A DNA stretch of 64,000 bases from Paenibacillus pedocola (GCF_031599675.1 NZ_CP134223.1:6244501-6308500), one strand, 5' to 3'. Numbered from the stretch's first letter, positions 52,679 through 61,835 are shown. Program-made: numbers and translations. The notes: a model not told the origin generated them from the sequence alone.

Positions 52679-54667
52679 TTATTTAGCCAAAGCACCCGCC
52701 GCCGCATCCTCGCCGCCGAGACGCCCGGAGGTGAAGGAGTAGCCGATGCCGACACCGTTGCCGACATAAGTATCATTAAACAATACGCCTTCCGATTCCA
52801 GACCGACAGCGTACAGGCCCTTGATTGGCACCCGCTTGTCATTCAGCACCTGGAACTTAGTGTTGACGAGTAATCCGCCGACCGAACCGAGATTGTTGAT
52901 CTCTGCGATCACCGCGTAATAAGGTCCGCTTTCACCCATCGGAAGCAGATATTCCTTAGCTTTGCCGAACTCGGTATCCACACCGGTCTTAGCCGCTTCC
53001 TGATATTTAGTGAAAGCCTCAGTGAATACAGCCGCATCCATGCCGGCATTTTGCGCCAATTCTTCAATGGTATTGCCTTTGTAACCGTCCCCGTTAGCTA
53101 CCATGGATTCGAACACTTTATCCGCATCCTTCCAAGGGTTGTCGAGCGTAAACTGATCGGCAAATGCAGCATAGAATTCCGGCGGCATTCCCGGCAGGGC
53201 AGGTGCTTTTACCCCTTTCATTCCTTTTGCCTTAAGCGCATCGATTTGTGATTGTGAGACAATAACCAGATGATAAGCTCCGTTAAAAGCACTGGTATTG
53301 GCCGCTGCTACAGCTGTAAGTGTCGCCGCTTCATCTCTGAATCTCGCCCCGGAAGGGCCGACGTTCATGAAGTTAGGCAGGTAGGTGGTCATCAGCGGAT
53401 AGCTGGCCTCAAACGGCTCATACTGGGCTTTCAGCTTCTCTGTGGATCTGGCCAGGGTCTGGTGCAGCATCTGTCCGCCGAAATTATCAGGAACCTTCGC
53501 GCCGGCATCCCAGGACATCTGCAGGCCTTCCCCGATATTCTGGCCGAGTCCGCCGTTTACACCTTCGAAGCCGAAGGCTTCTTTGACCATTTCTTTGTTG
53601 GCGGCATAACCGCCGGTTGCCATCACAATGCTTTTACCTGTAATTTCGAGGGTTGTACCGTCCGCCTTCTCAGCCACTACTCCGGTTACCTCTCCGTTTG
53701 CGCCTGTAATCAGCTTCTTGGCCGTGGTTTCGGTAATGACCTGTCCGCCGCCTTTTTCCACCGATTCCGCCAGCATTGCCCGCAGCAATCCTTGTCGCGT
53801 ATCATAAGCCGGCAGCATATGCAGCTGTTCTCCGGCGAAATTAATGAAGGTCGTCGGATAACCCTTTTTGGCCAGCCAGTCATAGGTATCTCCGGATTTC
53901 GTCACATACTGGCGGATAGCCGCCGCATCCACCCGCCAGTGGTTATTGGCGATCCAGTCGGAGATTTCCTTCTCGACGCTGATTTTAAGCCCGCTGCTGA
54001 CTGCAGCTGAGGAATTATAGAATTTACCTGCCCAGGACAGATTGCTTGCTCCGCCGATGGTAGCGGTTTTCTCAATAATGATAACCTTTGCGCCTTTATC
54101 TGCAGCCGATACAGCCGCCGACACGCCGGATGCTCCTGCGCCCACGACGACAACATCAGCCGAGAGCTGTTCCGTTTTACCTTCGCCCGCCTTGGCGACT
54201 TCACGTGATTTGAACGCCTCTACGTTGCTGCCTGCCTGCTTAAGGGCATCTTCTACCGCAGCCAGAACGGCATTGCTGGACTCGGAAGCACCGCTGACCG
54301 CATCGACCGCAAGAGTCTGGCCGGCAATAATTTCGTCCTTAATCTTATTCATGGCCTCCACGCCGATGCCTGCCGTTTCACTCTGGCTGACGACCTTGAT
54401 ATCCGTAATGGTCTGCGCGGCATCCAGTGTAACCTCTACCCGGATTTTGCCGTCCTTGCCGTCGGCCTCCGCCTGGTAGGTTCCCGCTTTAAAAGAAGCC
54501 GGTATCTCGCTGCTGTCCGCCGCCCCCTGCGTGGCTTCAGGTGACGCCGATGGCTGCTCTGAAGCCGCCGGTTCAGCGGAGTTGCCGCTGCAGCCGCTGA
54601 TGACAGCCAGGATCATAACGAGACATAGCGACAAAATGAACATTCTAGAAATGGTTTGCTTATGCAC
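52679..54667 (-). CDS. Secreted FMN/FAD flavoprotein, fumarate-reductase-like lipoprotein
   Basis: 662 residues. Lipobox I-S-G-C (Cys about 26), then an FMN-binding domain (about 60-145) with D-A-V-S-G-A-S, the site where ApbE attaches FMN to Ser/Thr. The FAD domain follows with V-V-V-G-A-G-A-S-G-V-S-A-A and an E-K. This is the layout of extracellular flavin reductases such as FrdA of Listeria, which reduce fumarate or related acceptors with electrons from outside the membrane. GTG start. It is under a MerR-type promoter. Confidence 0.88.
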   Translation of the reverse strand: MHKQTISRMFILSLCLVMILAVISGCSGNSAEPAASEQPSASPEATQGAADSSEIPASFKAGTYQAEADGKDGKIRVEVTLDAAQTITDIKVVSQSETAGIGVEAMNKIKDEIIAGQTLAVDAVSGASESSNAVLAAVEDALKQAGSNVEAFKSREVAKAGEGKTEQLSADVVVVGAGASGVSAAVSAADKGAKVIIIEKTATIGGASNLSWAGKFYNSSAAVSSGLKISVEKEISDWIANNHWRVDAAAIRQYVTKSGDTYDWLAKKGYPTTFINFAGEQLHMLPAYDTRQGLLRAMLAESVEKGGGQVITETTAKKLITGANGEVTGVVAEKADGTTLEITGKSIVMATGGYAANKEMVKEAFGFEGVNGGLGQNIGEGLQMSWDAGAKVPDNFGGQMLHQTLARSTEKLKAQYEPFEASYPLMTTYLPNFMNVGPSGARFRDEAATLTAVAAANTSAFNGAYHLVIVSQSQIDALKAKGMKGVKAPALPGMPPEFYAAFADQFTLDNPWKDADKVFESMVANGDGYKGNTIEELAQNAGMDAAVFTEAFTKYQEAAKTGVDTEFGKAKEYLLPMGESGPYYAVIAEINNLGSVGGLLVNTKFQVLNDKRVPIKGLYAVGLESEGVLFNDTYVGNGVGIGYSFTSGRLGGEDAAAGALAK

Positions 54668-54734
54668 TTCTATTTCCCCCCATGTGGTTAGTGGCTGACC
54701 GTTTTCTCTGCTGTGGGCCGCCTATATGCCACCG

Positions 54735-54765
54735 AGTGTAAACCTTGGTGCAGCACCAAGGTCAA
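54735..54765 (-). promoter_or_regulatory. MerR-type promoter with 19-bp spacer and palindromic operator
   Basis: Minus strand: -35 TTGACC, a 19-base spacer, -10 TACACT. The perfect palindrome CCTTGGTGC-A-GCACCAAGG (54743-54761) fills the spacer. Over-long spacing with a dyad between the boxes is the classic MerR-activated design. It lies 68 bases before the flavoprotein start and just downstream of the merR-type gene. Confidence 0.85.
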
Positions 54766-54822
54766 TGAAATAGTTGTGAATTTTTTCTCAAAGTCCTTCT
54801 GGAAGATACAGTCCGGGTTTGT

Positions 54823-55629
54823 TTAGACAGGAATGTTGATCTCCAGATAAGATTTGTTCTCCCCTTTAACGCGTTCCGTAAAAAGAATCTTGCCGAATAT
54901 ATCGCCAGTAACCGTATAACACTGTTCCTCGGCGTAATCGAGCATAAACTGGAAGACCTTCTGTTCGATATATTCTTCATCAGAAGCGACGATAACCGCG
55001 GAGATACAGGTGCAGGGCGGAAGATACTCCACGCTGTCGTTCAGGCACACCCCAAGCTGCTCCTGATCCTCTTCAAGCAGGGCCAGGCCCCAGCTGTAAT
55101 CAAACTCCCCGTCGCTGCTGATTCCGGCCGTGTTCCGGGTGCGGAAGGAATAGAAGGTGAACGGCAGCAGCTCCATCCAGGCTTGTACGGTTCTTTTGAG
55201 ACAATCCTTCTGCAGCAGATGATTTTTGTTCGTCTGCCGGATCCGGTACATACCCGGCATCTGCTTAACCCGGCACTTGTAGAAGGATTCGCCGATGGCC
55301 ATAAGCTCCTTATGGATGTCATTGATTTTGTCCAGCAGCATCGTGCTCCGCCGGATCTCTGCTTCTAATTGCAGCTGTGCGGCGGCGATAGATTCCACTA
55401 CCCGCTCCGCCGGCGCCTCGTTGATCAGCTCCGCCACATCCTGCAGCGGAATCTGCATACTGCGGTACCAGCGGCTCGACAGCAGATTCCGGGCATCCAA
55501 ATCATCGAAGTAACGATAATTGTTATGATGATCCTTCATCGGCCTGACAATATCATGTTTCTCATACAGCCGCAGTGTATCCGCTGTGATTCCAAGAATC
55601 GATGCGAACTCCCCGATAGAATATTTCAT
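54823..55629 (-). CDS. MerR-family transcriptional regulator with large effector domain
   Basis: 268 residues. N-terminal MerR helix-turn-helix: Y-S-I-G-E-F-A-S-I-L-G-I-T-A-D-T-L-R-L-Y-E-K-H and wing N-N-Y-R-Y-F. A coiled-coil dimer helix follows, then about 150 residues with a GyrI/BmrR-like feel (P-F-T-F-Y-S-F-R-T, L-P-P-C-T-C-I-S-A-V-I-V-A). It lies directly upstream of the flavoprotein and its palindromic promoter. C-terminal cysteines (P-P-C-T-C, E-E-Q-C-Y) may matter to sensing. Confidence 0.88.
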   Translation of the reverse strand: MKYSIGEFASILGITADTLRLYEKHDIVRPMKDHHNNYRYFDDLDARNLLSSRWYRSMQIPLQDVAELINEAPAERVVESIAAAQLQLEAEIRRSTMLLDKINDIHKELMAIGESFYKCRVKQMPGMYRIRQTNKNHLLQKDCLKRTVQAWMELLPFTFYSFRTRNTAGISSDGEFDYSWGLALLEEDQEQLGVCLNDSVEYLPPCTCISAVIVASDEEYIEQKVFQFMLDYAEEQCYTVTGDIFGKILFTERVKGENKSYLEINIPV

Positions 55630-55768
55630 ATAAAAGCCCCCCAGCTCTGGCGAAACTCATGGATTTCATATCCATAATGATACGGGGTTCCGGCCGGGGC
55701 TTTTGTGGTCTTTGTCACATGGCAGCAGCACCGGGGCCTGAACCCGGCCGCTATCCGGCACCCGGCCA

Positions 55769-55799
55769 ACGCAAAAAGCGGCCCCGGAGGACCGCTCTG
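55769..55799 (-). terminator. Terminator after the YdeI-like gene
   Basis: Minus-strand stem AGCGGTCCTCCGGGGCCGCT followed by five T. Confidence 0.75.
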
Positions 55800-55839
55800 C
55801 TAAAGGTTATTATCGAAAACGATTTTGTGGAGAACGATT

Positions 55840-56289
55840 CTATTGGGAGCGTCCCTCGCTCAGATTCAGAACTGCCTTGCTGATGCGCCGCTGCCGCGTT
55901 TCGGCAGTCTTAGCCTCTTCAATGGACAGCACGAACCGCCGCTTATTGCTGTAGGACAACCCGTCGAAAAAGCTCCGGGCCGCAGGTTCCCTGTCCAGCG
56001 CCTCCGCAAAATCAGGCGGTACTGCCACTTCCCTGGGCTCGTTATCGAGTACAAGCTCTACCTCAATTTCCTCTCCGGCGCTAACGCCGGCGCCCTTGCG
56101 GTGCTCCGCACTAAGCGGAATGAGAAACTGTCCGCCCATAACAGCCACCGTGCTGGGATATGTATAGCCGCCAATCGTTACCTTGACCGCCGGCTTCTTG
56201 CTTGTGCCCAGGCTGGCCACAACCTCTGCCGGAACCGGTATCCCCGTTGCCGTCTTGCCGCCAAGTATTACAGTTGTCCGGAATTTCAT
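55840..56289 (-). CDS. DUF1905/YdeI (OmdA-like) protein
   Basis: 149 residues. N-terminal DUF1905 beta domain with K-T-A-T-G-I-P-V-P-A-E-V-V and C-terminal YdeI/OmdA helix A-L-D-R-E-P-A-A-R-S-F-F-D-G-L-S-Y-S-N-K-R-R-F-V-L-S-I-E-E-A-K-T-A-E-T-R. The family has been linked to bacteriocin protection and to outer-membrane/polymyxin phenotypes in other bacteria. Proximity to the RiPP operon 1.2 kb away may be chance. Confidence 0.85.
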   Translation of the reverse strand: MKFRTTVILGGKTATGIPVPAEVVASLGTSKKPAVKVTIGGYTYPSTVAVMGGQFLIPLSAEHRKGAGVSAGEEIEVELVLDNEPREVAVPPDFAEALDREPAARSFFDGLSYSNKRRFVLSIEEAKTAETRQRRISKAVLNLSEGRSQ

Positions 56290-56430
56290 CGGTCTACCCC
56301 CTGTCAGGATGCCACTCTATTAGTACTCCCATTGTAGAACGAAGCCTTGTACTTTTCCAGTCGCCTGCAGGTGCAGCTCTCGTATATACTTAAATATATC
56401 AATGAACGCTATGCGCGGAGGTGACTCCCT

Positions 56431-57525
56431 ATGAATCTAACCGAAAAAGTGCAAAGCCTCCCCTTAACGCCGGGTGTCTATCTGATGAAGGACAGCCTCG
56501 GCCACATCATTTATGTCGGCAAGGCGAAGCAGCTGCGGAAACGGGTGCAGTCCTATTTTTACAATAACAAAGGCCACTCCCCGAAAGTGGTTCAGCTTGT
56601 CCGCAATATCAGAGACCTTGAATACAGGCTGACCGATACGGAATTTGAAGCCTTCATGCTGGAATGCCAGCTCATCAAAGAAATCAAGCCGATGTACAAT
56701 AAAAAAATGAAAAATCCGCTGGCCTACAGCTACATCTCCATCCGCGCAGATAGGACCGGGCGCCGCCAGATTGAAGTGGGCTATGATCCCGGCCCTCCCG
56801 GACAACATCTGCATTTCGGGCCCTATACGAGCAGGAGCACCGTCGAGCGGGCGGTACAGGGGATCAAAGAAAGCCAGCGGATTCTCTGCAGCAGCCCGAA
56901 CACCGGGCATTCGCTCTGCCTCAACCACTCGCTTGGCCTCTGTATCGGAATGTGCGGCGGCGGCGAAGCACTGGATACCTATAATATAATCATAGACCGG
57001 ATTATCGCTCTTCTGGACGGAAGTGACCGAGGGATACTTAACGACCTGGAACAGCGAATGGACGAGGCGGCGGAGCGGTTTGATTTCGAGGCGGCCGCCA
57101 AATACCGCGATTATGCAGGAGCAGTCCAGGCACTGCTTCAGAAGGAGCAGGTCTCCCGGTTCACCGGAGAGAACAAAAATATTGCGTTACTGGAGCCGGT
57201 GGACGAGCATACCCTTAAACTGATCCTGATCAAAGGCGCAAGGATTCTCTTCCGCACCAAGCTGGATATAAGCCAGCCGGATATGGAACAGCTGCACCGC
57301 ACGGTACTCGCGGCGGTCACCGGGCATTTCGCTGCTGCATCCTCTGAGCTGGCCGGAGAGATCAGCCGCCATACCATTGATGAAGCCCAGATTATCTTCA
57401 GCTATCTGAAGAGCAGCTCCGGCAGCTATCTGATTGTTCCGCAGGAATGGCTTGGCGGGAAGCCGGAGCCCTTACTGGAGGAAGCTGTTCACAGGCTTCT
57501 GGAAAATTCTATATCTACTCTTTAA
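56431..57525 (+). CDS. UvrC-like protein lacking the C-terminal nuclease half
   Basis: 364 residues. GIY-YIG domain at the N-terminus (G-V-Y-L-M-K and I-I-Y-V-G-K-A-K-Q-L-R-K-R-V), a UvrC central region with a Cys-rich stretch (I-L-C-S-S-P, S-L-C-L-N, L-C-I-G-M-C), and a UVR motif L-E-Q-R-M-D-E-A-A-E-R-F-D-F-E-A-A-A-K-Y-R-D. Full UvrC is near 600 residues with an RNase-H-like endonuclease and helix-hairpin-helix; neither is here. It could make only the 3' incision. AGGAGGTGA site. Confidence 0.88.
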   Translation: MNLTEKVQSLPLTPGVYLMKDSLGHIIYVGKAKQLRKRVQSYFYNNKGHSPKVVQLVRNIRDLEYRLTDTEFEAFMLECQLIKEIKPMYNKKMKNPLAYSYISIRADRTGRRQIEVGYDPGPPGQHLHFGPYTSRSTVERAVQGIKESQRILCSSPNTGHSLCLNHSLGLCIGMCGGGEALDTYNIIIDRIIALLDGSDRGILNDLEQRMDEAAERFDFEAAAKYRDYAGAVQALLQKEQVSRFTGENKNIALLEPVDEHTLKLILIKGARILFRTKLDISQPDMEQLHRTVLAAVTGHFAAASSELAGEISRHTIDEAQIIFSYLKSSSGSYLIVPQEWLGGKPEPLLEEAVHRLLENSISTL

Positions 57526-57712
57526 AGATGGACGGCTCCTTAACGTACCACTCCGTCAAGCCACAGGTTGAACAGACGTAGGGGGCAAGTTCACTGGTTT
57601 TTTTGGCTGCAAATACTCTGTTCTGCTTTTTGATAGCAGAAAATTGCCCAACCGTATTTGTCGCTGTACATTCTATCAGCTTGACACCGCAATTCCGGCA
57701 CATATGTATCAT
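57515..57712 (-). CDS. Small zinc-ribbon protein, last gene of the RiPP operon
   Basis: 65 residues from ATG 57712. Two Cys pairs, M-C-R-N-C-G near the N-terminus and Y-V-C-S-T-C-G-L near the C-terminus, make a zinc ribbon. Its ATG overlaps the stop of the protease gene (TGAAATG) and AGAAGGAG lies upstream, so it is translationally coupled to the RiPP operon. Its 3' end overlaps the convergent UvrC-like gene by 11 bases. Role in the system unknown; a regulator or immunity factor is possible. Confidence 0.65.
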   Translation of the reverse strand: MIHMCRNCGVKLIECTATNTVGQFSAIKKQNRVFAAKKTSELAPYVCSTCGLTEWYVKEPSIFKE

Positions 57713-57713
57713 T

Positions 57714-58526
57714 TCAATCATCTCCTTCTATAATTTTCAAGATCTGATTCATATATCCGTCTCTTTCTACAGGAATGATTTTGTTCTGAAATAGGTGTAC
57801 ATCATAGTCATCCACATACCATCTTGCATCCGTTATTGAGAACTGATAGTGATGTTTGATATTGGTTATGGAATGCAGGGTCACCGTCTTTTTGACCGTT
57901 CCCTCTCCGATCAGATATACATTTTGCAGTTTCTGGACAAGCATCAACGTCAATATTTCACTACAGCTTGCTGTACGATGATTTACAAGTATAAATATTT
58001 TTTTAAAGCTATAGCCCTCACTATTAATTTTCCGGTGTATTACTTGCTTCTCCTTATAATTCAAGAGCAGCATGTCGCATATGGGAAGCAGTTGTCTGGC
58101 GATTTTCAGACAAGCCTCTAATTTGCCGCCGCTGTTATTTCTGAGATCCAGGATCAAATAAGTCATATGCTGGTACTTATGTAATAAACCTTCAATATTA
58201 ATAGCCGACTCATCATTAAAGTTAGTAAAAGAAATGTACAAAATATCATGCAGCTTGATATCAGACTTTACTGAATCAATTTTTTTCCTCTTCACAAATG
58301 ATTTACCCGGGTAAAAATAATTAAATTGAGTATAAACTGAATCTGTAGTACTGCTCACAAACTCCTGAAAATCCAGATGAGAAACCTTTCGTTTGTTCAG
58401 CAGAGTATGCTTTTTATCTTTATAAGCATCCTCCATTGCTAAGTTTAATTCTTTTTCTTCATATACCTCGACAAGCATTTTGACTAGCCGTTTGGGAATA
58501 TAGCGATGCGGTCTGAGTGTGAGCAT
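57714..58526 (-). CDS. S41-family (CtpA/tail-specific) protease
   Basis: 270 residues, no PDZ domain and no clear signal peptide. S41 core: L-I-L-D-L-R-N-N-S-G-G-K (oxyanion loop), N-H-R-T-A-S-C-S-E-I-L-T (Ser region), G-E-G-T-V-K-K-T-V (Lys region). The usual C-terminal protease would read S-A-S-A-S-E; here T-A-S-C-S-E. In this operon it is a candidate leader peptidase for the cysteine-rich precursor. It starts four bases after the permease stop. Confidence 0.8.
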   Translation of the reverse strand: MLTLRPHRYIPKRLVKMLVEVYEEKELNLAMEDAYKDKKHTLLNKRKVSHLDFQEFVSSTTDSVYTQFNYFYPGKSFVKRKKIDSVKSDIKLHDILYISFTNFNDESAINIEGLLHKYQHMTYLILDLRNNSGGKLEACLKIARQLLPICDMLLLNYKEKQVIHRKINSEGYSFKKIFILVNHRTASCSEILTLMLVQKLQNVYLIGEGTVKKTVTLHSITNIKHHYQFSITDARWYVDDYDVHLFQNKIIPVERDGYMNQILKIIEGDD

Positions 58527-58529
58527 TCC

Positions 58530-59219
58530 TCATTCCTCTATTGTGTTACTTTCCTCAAATGTCTTAAGCAGCTTCTGTGTGTTGATTATTAAATTCTCTT
58601 TGTTCGGATTATTAACGATCCAGTAAGAAAACCATAAAGCGAATAGGGCCAGGACAAACGACAAGCCTGTGAGCTGCAGAGAAACATGTATCTCTTTTCC
58701 GTAATAAAACAAAAACAAAAAAGGATTGGCATAAATCAATAAGCCTGCCACAGATGCCAAAACCTGCTTGAATTTGGAGTAATCTGAATAATGAATTGTA
58801 GAAAACCCAATGATTGAGGCACCAATTACTATATTTAGGACATTTTGCAGCATTGCCTGAGTGGTTATATTGAAGTCTATACCGAATAGGAAGGGTCCGC
58901 TAAGAACAGCCAGCCACAAGATAATGTTTGAATATATAAAACCAATTACTGCAGTGTATAAAAGGTTTACCAACCATATTTTTTTTATTGATGTATTAGT
59001 CGCCAGTATGACTTCAGTGGATACAAGTTCTTCAATGGAGAAAAATACGAATGTCTGCAGGAGGATTACGCTCAGGGAATAAAATGCGATTATATTTTCT
59101 GTTTTTATATTCAACATTAACAATAAGAAAAAGTAAGCCGCCGGCAGGATAATGAATACGAGCATTCTGATTTTGCTTTTTTGGAATTCGTTATATTTCT
59201 TCCACATTAACGCTCTCAT
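58530..59219 (-). CDS. ABC transporter permease subunit of the RiPP operon
   Basis: 229 residues with six hydrophobic segments, ABC-2 type permease size. Start ATG 59219 after GAAGGAG, two bases from the upstream gene. It would pair with the second small permease and the ATPase to export the mature peptide or to give immunity, as in bacitracin/lantibiotic LanEFG-type three-subunit exporters. Confidence 0.8.
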   Translation of the reverse strand: MRALMWKKYNEFQKSKIRMLVFIILPAAYFFLLLMLNIKTENIIAFYSLSVILLQTFVFFSIEELVSTEVILATNTSIKKIWLVNLLYTAVIGFIYSNIILWLAVLSGPFLFGIDFNITTQAMLQNVLNIVIGASIIGFSTIHYSDYSKFKQVLASVAGLLIYANPFLFLFYYGKEIHVSLQLTGLSFVLALFALWFSYWIVNNPNKENLIINTQKLLKTFEESNTIEE

Positions 59220-59220
59220 A

Positions 59221-59826
59221 TTACAGGCTCCTTCTCACGATTCTTTCTTTCCTTATATCTCTTCTAAGAACAAAGTTCATTACGATTATCAATAGAAAAC
59301 TTACGAGCACTGCAATTACGAACTCTTTTTTGTCCAGGTTTAGGATCAGGTAGTAAACAAGGTAATCAAGCAATAACACAGTAAATTTATATTTTTTACC
59401 AATCCGCCATATCAGTTTATATAACATCAGGTGATATGCAAAAACCCAGGCCAATAAGCAGGCAATCTCTAAGAAATTCATATTAAAGGATACGTCAGCT
59501 ACATGAAGAGTCATAATATTGATGCCTGAAACTACAATACACTTACACATTAAATATACCGTTTTGCCAAGCCAGACATTTTCCACATTTATAGGCAATG
59601 CCAGTAAGGACTCTATGCTCTGATTCATATCCGAAATGATCATTTCCATCTGAAAAACAAAATATATGGCCAGCAGCAAATAAACATCATAATTTTGAAA
59701 AGAACTTTTATACCTGATTAAAACGTAGTTCCCAAGAATAATAAACAATAAAGAAACCAGATTGGATCTCGTCCTTAATTTATCCTTTTTAATTTCACGC
59801 CAAAATATAGTTTTATAAATGCTCAT
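59221..59826 (-). CDS. Second ABC transporter permease subunit of the RiPP operon
   Basis: About 201 residues, five to six hydrophobic segments, ending R-K-E-R-I-V-R-R-S-L. Starts at ATG 59826, only three bases after GGAGG; TTG 59841 is the longer alternative without a good site. It begins directly after the ATPase gene. Same role as the partner permease: membrane half of a heterodimeric exporter. Confidence 0.78.
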   Translation of the reverse strand: MSIYKTIFWREIKKDKLRTRSNLVSLLFIILGNYVLIRYKSSFQNYDVYLLLAIYFVFQMEMIISDMNQSIESLLALPINVENVWLGKTVYLMCKCIVVSGINIMTLHVADVSFNMNFLEIACLLAWVFAYHLMLYKLIWRIGKKYKFTVLLLDYLVYYLILNLDKKEFVIAVLVSFLLIIVMNFVLRRDIRKERIVRRSL

Positions 59827-59841
59827 AGGCCTCCATACCAA

Positions 59842-60756
59842 TTACTCATTAATAATTTTATTGTACAAATGCTTCAAATCATTGTTCACTTTCTTCATCT
59901 CCAGAATCTCCACATTATCGCTTACAATCCACCTGGACAAATGATTTGTCTCGTCCTTTAGTTGAACAAACACTCCCTCCTCGATTATTTTGCAGGATAG
60001 CACAAAGGGCTGGTCCTTTAGTTTGTTTATCAGCTGATTGTTGTCTTCCGACTTTAGAACATAGGTGTTGTCTGAATAAGCTTTCTCCAGTTCGTTGTAT
60101 GTATTCATATGAAGAATACTGCCCTTTTTGAGAAATGCCACATGTGTGCACACCTCCTGTAATTCGTTAAGGTCATGGGAATTGAAAATAATCGTACATC
60201 CCTTACCTGTAAGCTCTTGGATAAACTCCTTTAGGAGCATTCTGCCTTCTACATCTAATCCTCTGCTGGGTTCGTCCAAAATTAATAATTCCGGTTCATT
60301 GATGAGTGCACGGGCAATAGCCAGTCTTTGTTTCATCCCCCTGGAAAAAAAGGTGATTCTATCTGATCTTTTATCAAACAAGTCAACCTTTTTTAGCAGC
60401 CGTCCTATTCTTTCCGATCTTTCCGGATATTTGGCTGAAGGGTAATAAATACGATCAAAGAATTCGAGGTTATCCCAACAATTCAGGTCTTTAAAAAGGC
60501 CGATATTGTCCAATAGGAAGCCTATTTTATTTCTGACTGGAGTATATTCCTTAGAAGACACATCAACATTATTTACCAGAATTTTACCTTCGGTGGTATT
60601 ATACAGATTCAAAATCATTCTGATAATTGTTGTTTTCCCGGCACCATTTGGCCCCACAATAGAAAAGACAGACCCCTTGGTTATGTGGAGATTAATTTTG
60701 TTGATAATCTCTTGTTCGCCTATCCTTTTTGTAACATCTATTAATTTGACTTCCAT
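59842..60756 (-). CDS. ABC transporter ATPase subunit of the RiPP operon
   Basis: 304 residues. Walker A G-P-N-G-A-G-K-T-T, signature F-S-R-G-M-K-Q-R-L-A-I-A-R-A-L, Walker B L-L-I-L-D-E-P-S-R-G-L-D, switch His N-S-H-D-L, with a C-terminal extension of about 70 residues of the DrrA/BcrA type. The ATG overlaps the end of the second radical SAM gene by 16 bases and has GGAGG seven bases before it. Together with the two permeases it forms an export or self-protection ABC transporter. Confidence 0.92.
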   Translation of the reverse strand: MEVKLIDVTKRIGEQEIINKINLHITKGSVFSIVGPNGAGKTTIIRMILNLYNTTEGKILVNNVDVSSKEYTPVRNKIGFLLDNIGLFKDLNCWDNLEFFDRIYYPSAKYPERSERIGRLLKKVDLFDKRSDRITFFSRGMKQRLAIARALINEPELLILDEPSRGLDVEGRMLLKEFIQELTGKGCTIIFNSHDLNELQEVCTHVAFLKKGSILHMNTYNELEKAYSDNTYVLKSEDNNQLINKLKDQPFVLSCKIIEEGVFVQLKDETNHLSRWIVSDNVEILEMKKVNNDLKHLYNKIINE

Positions 60757-61835
60757 AGTCCAGCCTCCAAGTTATACTCACAGCTTTTTTCGATATTGAC
60801 CTTATTACATGCATTACATGCGTATTTAAACTCACACCGGATACACTTGCCGGATTTGTCCTTGGTATAAACAGGCTTATTCCAATACTCTTCTACAAGT
60901 ATCTTTAATATGCTTGAAATGCCCATTCTGTTTACATTCCCGATCACCTCATCCCGTTTGCCCAGACAGCTTATGACATCGCCATTATGACAAATGGTTA
61001 TTCTGCCGCTTAAGCACCAGTCATTCATTTTCTTAATAAAAAATTTATTCATCCCTGTTTTAATAATCGAGCTCTCTCTAATTACCGGATTCTGAACCGA
61101 GGTTCTCACAGTCCGCCATGATTGCTTGATAGCAAGCGGCAAAAAATCGATGTCTATTAATGCAATAGTCACATTGTCATATGGATCATAATTGTTCATG
61201 ACTTGTTTAAGATCCCCTGGATTAAATAAATTAATATATACATTGGTCTCCAGCGGCAGTGCATCAATTTTTATCAGGCCATTGGTACTTATTGTGACAT
61301 TGAGCTGTTGGTTCAATCCATAGTTAACGATGTCAACCAGATGAGGGAAAACAGCCGGTTCCCCACCCGTTAACACCAAATTTGTTACGCCAAAAAAGCT
61401 AAGCTCGTCAATGAGTTTATACCAATCATCTTCCCTCAAGCTGTTGGTATTATTTTCTAATTTTATACACATTGGGCAAAAAGCGCTACTACAAAAACTG
61501 CAGTCCAGATTACACTGATTAGTCAGTTGTAATATCGCGGAGCTGATTACGGGGGTATCTTTCCAAAACTTCTTCTGATTAAAAACATTTACCGTTCTGA
61601 GCTTATCTATAAATATTTTGGTATCCGAAAAAAACCCCCAGCCCATACTGCTTAAATCCTTAACCAGCTTCTCATCGGTGCTTACCTTTTCATTGCGTTC
61701 GCATCTCAACAATAACTGGGTGTTCTCTTCATCAAGCATTACCATTCTTTCTTGCAATAGATTGTGTATGACCGAGTTCTTCTCTCCTACTTCCAAATAA
61801 CATTCAGGGTATAGATTAAAGTATTTATAGTTCAA
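60741..61835 (-). CDS. Second radical SAM/SPASM peptide-modifying enzyme
   Basis: About 364 residues. Radical SAM cluster C-N-L-D-C-S-F-C with a further C-P-M-C close by, the T-G-G-E-P-A segment, and a C-terminal SPASM-like cysteine set: C-H-N-G-D-V-I-S-C, then C-I-R-C-E-F-K-Y-A-C-N-A-C (C-x2-C-x5-C-x2-C) and a last Cys in S-C-E-Y. It differs clearly from the first enzyme. Start TTG 61835, six bases after GGTGGAG and overlapping the previous stop; ATG 61856 lacks a site. Likely installs thioether or other bonds in the precursor, or assists the first enzyme. Confidence 0.85.
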   Translation of the reverse strand: MNYKYFNLYPECYLEVGEKNSVIHNLLQERMVMLDEENTQLLLRCERNEKVSTDEKLVKDLSSMGWGFFSDTKIFIDKLRTVNVFNQKKFWKDTPVISSAILQLTNQCNLDCSFCSSAFCPMCIKLENNTNSLREDDWYKLIDELSFFGVTNLVLTGGEPAVFPHLVDIVNYGLNQQLNVTISTNGLIKIDALPLETNVYINLFNPGDLKQVMNNYDPYDNVTIALIDIDFLPLAIKQSWRTVRTSVQNPVIRESSIIKTGMNKFFIKKMNDWCLSGRITICHNGDVISCLGKRDEVIGNVNRMGISSILKILVEEYWNKPVYTKDKSGKCIRCEFKYACNACNKVNIEKSCEYNLEAGLWKSN

